DNA of 64,000 nt from Streptomyces barringtoniae (GTDB taxonomy: Bacteria > Actinomycetota > Actinomycetes > Streptomycetales > Streptomycetaceae). The position numbers and the translations under genes were made by a program. Shown in pieces: positions 60,219 to 64,000 of the stretch. The notes under the pieces were generated by a model. The model was given only the letters and a program-made list of their open reading frames with translations. It made no database searches and had not been told where the DNA came from. Location: the NCBI RefSeq assembly GCF_020819595.1, contig NZ_JAJHNP010000006.1, forward strand, positions 1 through 64,000, written 5' to 3'. The stretch's first letter is position 1. Each line of letters opens with the position of its first letter.

Positions 60219-61107
60219 GCGCGTGGCGATGGTGCACGCCTGCGTGCGGGACGGCATGGGCGGCAGCCCCACCGCAGTGCTGCCGGAAACCGGCCTGGAC
60301 GACGCGACCCGACGGGCCGTTCCGGTTCTGGCGGGCACCTCCCACGCGGTCTTCGTCGCCACGCGTGACGTCGGCGCCGAGGGTCCCGAGGTGACCCTGC
60401 GGTTCTTCACCGCCACCGGGGAGCTGCCGGCCTGCGGCCACGGGACGGTTGCCGCGCTGGCCCATCTGGCCGAGCGGGCCGGAGGGCGCAAGTACCGGGC
60501 GACCCTCCGCACCCGGGAACGCGTCTTCACCGGCCGGGCCGTCCGCGACAACGGCAGGCTCACCGCGGAGTTCACCCTGGGCCCCGTCGGCCTGCGCGCA
60601 CCGGAGCCGGGCGAACCGGAGCCCGTCCTCGACGCCCTGGGCCTCGCCGGGCGGACCCTGCCCGGTCCCGTCCGCGTGGCCTCGGTGGGACGGCCGCGGC
60701 TGCTCGTCCCGGTGGCCGCGCGGTCCGTTCTCGACTCGCTGGCCCCGGACTTCGACCGGCTGCGCGCGGCCTGCGACCGCGGCGGGCTGCTCGGCTGCTA
60801 TGTGTACACACAGCCGACGGACCGCACAGGGCGCCTCGCGGCCCGTATGTTCGCGCCGTCGATCGGTGTGCCCGAGGACATCGCGAACGCCAACAGCACC
60901 GGCTGCCTCGCCGCCCACCTCGCCGGCACGCACCCGGCCGGCATCGCCGTCGACCTGGGCGACAGCCTCGGCTCCCCGTCCACCGTCACCGCCACCGCGG
61001 GACCCGCGTCCCGGAGCGCGTCCGCGCGGACGGTGAGCCTGGGCGGCGTCGCGATCGTGACGGGCACGGTCCGGCTCCCGGCGGGGACCGGCATCACCGG
61101 GCGGTAG
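60199..61107 (+). CDS. PhzF-family isomerase/epimerase-like protein
   Basis: This 302-aa protein has the two-fold diaminopimelate-epimerase-like fold of PhzF. Visible blocks are VRDGMGGSPTAVLPETG, RFFTATGELPACGHGTVAAL, ARMFAPSIGVPEDIANANST and the second-half signature GCLAAHLAG. PhzF proteins act on phenazine precursors, but most family members have unknown substrates. Its ATG lies inside the end of the duplicated fragment (ATGCCTGA), as expected if it was once translationally coupled to the decarboxylase-like gene and controlled by the HxlR regulator. Confidence 0.88.
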   Translation: MPDDTVPRVAMVHACVRDGMGGSPTAVLPETGLDDATRRAVPVLAGTSHAVFVATRDVGAEGPEVTLRFFTATGELPACGHGTVAALAHLAERAGGRKYRATLRTRERVFTGRAVRDNGRLTAEFTLGPVGLRAPEPGEPEPVLDALGLAGRTLPGPVRVASVGRPRLLVPVAARSVLDSLAPDFDRLRAACDRGGLLGCYVYTQPTDRTGRLAARMFAPSIGVPEDIANANSTGCLAAHLAGTHPAGIAVDLGDSLGSPSTVTATAGPASRSASARTVSLGGVAIVTGTVRLPAGTGITGR

Positions 61108-61132
61108 CGGGCCCTGGCGTACCGTGTCCCGC

Positions 61133-61501
61133 ATGGAAATCTGGATCAATCCGGCCTGCTCCAAGTGCCGCAGCGCCATCAGCCTGCTCGACGCCGAGGG
61201 AGCCGAGTACACCGTCCGCCGCTATCTGGAGGACGTGCCCAGCGCGGACGAGATCAGGGCCGTGCTGGAGCGGCTGAACCTCGAACCGTGGGACATCACC
61301 CGCACGGCGGAGGCCGAGGCCAAGGAGCTGGGGCTCAAGGATTGGGCGCGGGACGAGACTTCCCGGGACCGCTGGATCACCGCGCTCGCCGAGCACCCGA
61401 AGCTCATCCAGCGGCCGATCATCACCGCCGACGACGGAACGGCCCTGGTGGCCCGCTCCGAGGACGCGGTACGCGAGGCCCTGTCGCACAACAAGAGCTG
61501 A
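61133..61501 (+). CDS. ArsC/Spx-family protein (arsenate reductase-like)
   Basis: This 122-aa thioredoxin-fold protein starts MEIWINPACSKCRSAISLLD, with the ArsC-type active-site cysteine in a CSKC motif. The later LIQRPIITADDGTALVARSE contains the conserved Arg-Pro loop. It could be a glutaredoxin-linked arsenate reductase or a YfgD/ArsC-like redox protein; no arsenite pump or ArsR gene is nearby, so arsenic detoxification is uncertain. ATG 61133 gives the standard beta-strand start; a GTG three codons earlier is in frame. Confidence 0.88.
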   Translation: MEIWINPACSKCRSAISLLDAEGAEYTVRRYLEDVPSADEIRAVLERLNLEPWDITRTAEAEAKELGLKDWARDETSRDRWITALAEHPKLIQRPIITADDGTALVARSEDAVREALSHNKS

Positions 61502-61621
61502 GCCGACGCCCAACTGTCCTGTGACGCAGCCCACTTCACTTACTCCTGCAACCGCTGAGTAACCTCGTTCGGTATCTCGTACATAGCGGCGTACGCTCCC
61601 CTACCTCTTCAGGAGGCGCGC

Positions 61622-62368
61622 ATGTCGCGCAGGAGAACTCTCGGCACGAAGAAGAAGATCGCTCTGCTCGTCAGCGCCGCGGCGGTGGCGGGCGGCGGGG
61701 CCTTTGCACTGGCGACCACGTCCAACGCCGCCCAGCCCGCGCACAACGCGAAGACGCTGTCCGCCGGGGACTCGACGGTGTGCCAGGGGCTGGCCACGGC
61801 CCACGGCAACAACGACCGGTTCATCGCGGACCAGAAGGCTCATCCGGACGCGCAGTCGGCAGCCCGGATCGCCAACCGTGAGGCGGTCATCAAACAGATC
61901 GAGGTCCAGCAGAAGGCGGCCGGTTGCACGGTTGGGGAGTCGGCTCAGGGCTCCCAGACCGGACAGCAGGCGCAGAACGGCCAGCAGGGCGCGGGGCAGC
62001 AGGCCGGACAGCAGGGCGCCGGGCAGCAGGCCGGCCAGCAGGGCGCCGGGCAGCAGAGCGCGCAGCCCTCGCAGTCCGCCGCCGGGGGGAACAACGGCGG
62101 TGGCGCCGCCGCGGCTTCCGGTCAGCAGGTCTGCAACGGCTCCACGGTCACGCTCTCCGGTGAGGCCGGCGCCCCGGCCGCGTCCAGCAACCAGTTCCCG
62201 GCGGGTACGACCCTGAAGGTGACCAACCTGGACAACAACAAGTCCACGACGGTGAAGGTCACCTCCGTCTCGGGAAGCTGTGTGCTGCTCAACAACGCGG
62301 CCTTCGAACAGGTCCGGGAGCCCGGCAAGTTCCTCATCCGGCACGCCCGGATCGAGAAGGTGGGGTGA
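61622..62368 (+). CDS. Secreted protein with Gln/Gly repeat and barrel-like C-terminal domain
   Basis: This 248-aa exported protein has a signal peptide (MSRRRTLGTKKKIALLVSAA, cleavage near ATTSNAA) and a helical domain with two Cys (STVCQGLA, KAAGCTVG). A disordered linker of repeated QQAGQQGAG units follows. The C-terminal 80 residues carry QQVCNGSTVTLSG, FPAGTTLKVTNLDNNKSTTV and VSGSCVLLN, whose pattern recalls the double-psi barrel of RlpA/expansin-like proteins. Two more Cys could form a disulfide. A cell-wall or spore-surface role is likely but inferred. The CTCTTCAGGAGG site before the ATG is strong. Confidence 0.8.
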   Translation: MSRRRTLGTKKKIALLVSAAAVAGGGAFALATTSNAAQPAHNAKTLSAGDSTVCQGLATAHGNNDRFIADQKAHPDAQSAARIANREAVIKQIEVQQKAAGCTVGESAQGSQTGQQAQNGQQGAGQQAGQQGAGQQAGQQGAGQQSAQPSQSAAGGNNGGGAAAASGQQVCNGSTVTLSGEAGAPAASSNQFPAGTTLKVTNLDNNKSTTVKVTSVSGSCVLLNNAAFEQVREPGKFLIRHARIEKVG

Positions 62369-62371
62369 GGT

Positions 62372-63241
62372 TCAGGGACCGGACAGGAATGCGGTGAGGC
62401 GGCCGGCCAGGGCGGCGGGTGCCGCCTGCGGCAGCGCGTGGTGCGAGAGGCCCGGCAGTACGCCCGTCTCCACGTGCGGCAGCAGTGCAGTCGCCCCGGC
62501 AGCCACCTCGCGGGGGTCATGGGTCCTGCTGTTCGCGGCCACGAGCAGCAGGGTCCGGGCCTCCAGGGCCCGCAGCGCGTCCGGTGCCGGGCGCGGGCCG
62601 GTCACCGGCTTCGCCGCCGGGAAGCCGGCCGCCGCCTCCTGGAGGGCGAGCCAGTCCGGGTCCGGGGGTGCCCCTCCCCCGGTCTCCCACTCCAGGAAGG
62701 CGCGGGCCCGGCGGGGCGTGGGCCGCAGCAGCATCGGCAGGGCGTGCAGCAGATACGCCGCCTTGAACCCGGCGAAGCACTGGGTCGGGTCCAGGAGGAA
62801 CAGGCGGCGTGTCCGGGCCGGGGCGTGCACGGCGTAGTGGAGGGCGATCCAGCCGCCGTACGAGTGCCCGCCCAGGTCGGCCGAGGCGGCGCCCAGGCCG
62901 TCCAGGACCGCGTCCAGCCAGAGCGTCAGGTCGGCGACCGCACGGGGGTGGCGGTCGCCGGCCGGGGCGCTCGGGCCCGGGGCGCCGATCACGTCGACCG
63001 CGTGCACCCGGCGTACCCGGGCCAGCTCCGCGACCTGGGCGTACCAGGAGACGGAGGTGGCCCCGCCACCGCCCGGGAGCAGGACCAGCGGGGGCGCGTC
63101 GCGGGGGCCGCAGGTGTTGACGCGGGTGTCCCCGAAGGGCGTGGCGACGGTCAGTGCCTCCCGCTCGGCGGGCCATTTCGCCAGGACCTTGTCGTACGCA
63201 ACCCGGAAGGCCTCGCTGTCGTATCCGGTGTCTCCGGCCAC
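62372..63241 (-). CDS. Alpha/beta hydrolase
   Basis: The 289-aa product has the canonical fold: PLVLLPGGGGATSVSWYAQV (oxyanion region), the nucleophile elbow LGGHSYGGWIALHYA, the acid in LLLVAANSRTHDP and the catalytic His in GLSHHALPQ. I chose GTG 63241 (VAGDTGYDSEAFRVAYDKVL) because GGGGG lies upstream and the protein-like region begins there. It is divergent from a MarR gene across a short palindromic region and is therefore probably under its control. The substrate is unknown. It is convergent with the secreted protein gene, with only three bases between stops. Confidence 0.88.
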   Translation of the reverse strand: MAGDTGYDSEAFRVAYDKVLAKWPAEREALTVATPFGDTRVNTCGPRDAPPLVLLPGGGGATSVSWYAQVAELARVRRVHAVDVIGAPGPSAPAGDRHPRAVADLTLWLDAVLDGLGAASADLGGHSYGGWIALHYAVHAPARTRRLFLLDPTQCFAGFKAAYLLHALPMLLRPTPRRARAFLEWETGGGAPPDPDWLALQEAAAGFPAAKPVTGPRPAPDALRALEARTLLLVAANSRTHDPREVAAGATALLPHVETGVLPGLSHHALPQAAPAALAGRLTAFLSGP

Positions 63242-63257
63242 GGAACCGCCCCCTATT

Positions 63258-63290
63258 ATCTCGTTCGGCAAGATACTCGTCGAGCGAGAT
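63258..63290. promoter_or_regulatory. Candidate MarR operator between divergent hydrolase and marR genes
   Basis: ATCTCGTTCG (63258-63267) and CGAGCGAGAT (63281-63290) form an inverted repeat with one mismatch. It lies in an AT-rich 69-base gap that must contain both promoters (TATTAT at 63254-63259 is a possible -10). This is a standard layout for a MarR repressor controlling itself and a divergent enzyme. Confidence 0.62.
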
Positions 63291-63310
63291 GATAACCGGG
63301 GAGGCCCCGC

Positions 63311-63787
63311 GTGCAGTCCGAGCTGGAGACCATCCATCTGCTGCGTACCGTCGCCGTCGAACTCGGCCTGCACAGCGGCCGGTTCGCGCAGCGGAACGGC
63401 ATGCATCCGACGGACGTACGCGCCCTGATCGCACTCATGGACGCGCGGCGCGCGGGCGATGAGCTGACCGCCGGGCGGCTCGGGGCCGCGCTCGGGCTCA
63501 ACTCGGCGGGCACGACGGCGCTGCTGGACCGGCTGGAGCGGGCGGGGCAGGTACGGCGGACTCGCGGGCAGAGCGATCGACGCAAGGTCGTCGTGGAGGT
63601 GACGGACAGCGCCGTGGAACTCGGCTGGGCGTTCTTCGGGCCGCTGATCGAGCGGTCGCAGGAGTTGCTGCGCGGCTACGACGACCATCAGCGGGCCGCG
63701 ATCCGGGACTTCCTCGACGGGGTGCGGCAGGCCGCCGCGGAAGGCGCCCATACCCCGCCCACCGGCACCTCACAACGTGAGTCGTGA
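63311..63787 (+). CDS. MarR-family transcriptional regulator
   Basis: This 158-aa winged-helix protein has MHPTDVRALIALMDARRAGD, the recognition region TAGRLGAALGLNSAGTTALL and the wing DRLERAGQVRRTRGQSDRRK, the standard MarR signature, followed by a C-terminal dimerisation helix. GTG 63311 follows GGGGAGG. It is divergent from the alpha/beta hydrolase, its likely target; the ligand is unknown. glnII starts 150 bases downstream on the same strand but has its own GlnR site. Confidence 0.92.
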   Translation: MQSELETIHLLRTVAVELGLHSGRFAQRNGMHPTDVRALIALMDARRAGDELTAGRLGAALGLNSAGTTALLDRLERAGQVRRTRGQSDRRKVVVEVTDSAVELGWAFFGPLIERSQELLRGYDDHQRAAIRDFLDGVRQAAAEGAHTPPTGTSQRES

Positions 63788-63801
63788 CACAGAACGACCA
63801 G

Positions 63802-63839
63802 GTAACACGGGGTTCACACAAGGGCAATGGACGGGAAAC
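63802..63839 (+). promoter_or_regulatory. GlnR operator of glnII
   Basis: Four pentamers at 11-base spacing, GTAAC (63802), TTCAC (63813), GCAAT (63824) and GAAAC (63835), follow the same four-box pattern as the glnA site. They lie about 100 bases before the glnII start. A TTGACA at 63845-63850 just downstream may be a -35 element, though a matching -10 is not obvious. Confidence 0.82.
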
Positions 63840-63940
63840 CGCCTGTTGACAGGCTGCCCGGCAGTTCGAGCGGCGCCCCAGTGCCGCAGCGCCGCAGCAC
63901 CCGCACCGAGTGCGCCCGACCCTCTAAGGATGTGGCCCCC

Positions 63941-64000
63941 GTGACCTTCAAGGCTGAGTACATCTGGATCGACGGCACCGCGCCGACGGCCAAGCTCCGT
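63941..64000 (+). CDS. glnII: Glutamine synthetase type II, first 20 codons (cut by window edge)
   Basis: From GTG 63941 the frame reads VTFKAEYIWIDGTAPTAKLR, the conserved N-terminus of eukaryote-like GSII (KAEYIWIDGxxPTxxLR). GSII is the heat-labile, non-adenylylated second glutamine synthetase of Streptomyces. AAGGA lies ten bases upstream. The remainder, including the active site, is outside the window, but the N-terminus and GlnR site make the call firm. Confidence 0.92.
   Translation, partial: MTFKAEYIWIDGTAPTAKLR

Noticed and set aside
1..64000. tRNA, rRNA, transposase, integrase or attachment sites
   Set aside because: Looked for clover-leaf-like sequences next to hairpins and for transposase or integrase motifs in the proteins; none could be supported by eye. 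A tRNAscan or Infernal run would settle small RNAs.

Overview
The window is a very GC-rich, densely coded actinobacterial chromosome segment with strong G/C third-position bias and frequent GTG starts. Gene content and order (ctaD-ctaC, an adenosine-kinase-type sugar kinase, erpA, nadA, pspA, cobU/cobT/cobS, pepA-lpdA-sucB, aceE, lipB-lipA, glnA, glnII) match from memory the core of a Streptomyces chromosome, the S. coelicolor SCO2155 to SCO2210 region. I see no tRNA, rRNA, CRISPR array, insertion sequence or prophage. It is mostly housekeeping DNA with local decay and repeats.

Layout. 0-8 kb: start of ctaD, ctaC, a cysteine desulfurase with a fused TusA-like domain, a PfkB kinase, an anchored extracytoplasmic protein, erpA and nadA. 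8-12 kb: a truncated RND efflux remnant, a NarL-type two-component system, and pspAA-pspA. 12-24.5 kb: membrane proteins, two methyltransferases, an HtrA protease, three interleaved cobalamin genes (cobU fusion, cobT, cobS), a phosphatidylglycerol lysyltransferase-like protein with a rhomboid-like partner, and two tandem repeat arrays (60/121 bp and 151 bp). 25-34.2 kb: pepA, lpdA, sucB, a GntR regulator and aceE, the parts of the pyruvate/2-oxoglutarate dehydrogenase machinery. 34.3-45.2 kb: a serine/threonine kinase gene broken by two frameshifts, a WYL regulator, a PGRP/amidase, a MarP-like protease, an FAD oxidoreductase and an NsdA-like regulator. 45.4-51.3 kb: lipB-lipA, small membrane genes, and glnA behind a clear GlnR site. 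51.3-64 kb: a GH3 lipoprotein, a PAS-SpoIIE phosphatase, htpX-pspAB, an alpha/beta hydrolase fused to an APH-like kinase, an HxlR regulator whose repeated 15-bp motif also precedes a carboxymuconolactone decarboxylase/PhzF pair, a Spx/ArsC-like protein, a secreted Gln/Gly-repeat protein, a MarR/hydrolase pair, and the first 20 codons of glnII behind a second GlnR site.

How it works together. lipB-lipA make the lipoyl groups carried by the sucB product, which works with lpdA and aceE. Both glutamine synthetases start under four-box GlnR sites. The phage-shock pair pspA/pspAA is complemented about 43 kb away by htpX/pspAB. No wholly new system is evident. The best candidates for something undescribed are the hydrolase-kinase fusion, the HxlR motif regulon with its rearranged target genes, the palindrome over the aceE promoter, and the 151-bp tandem duplication of a gene 3' end between two convergent membrane-protein genes.
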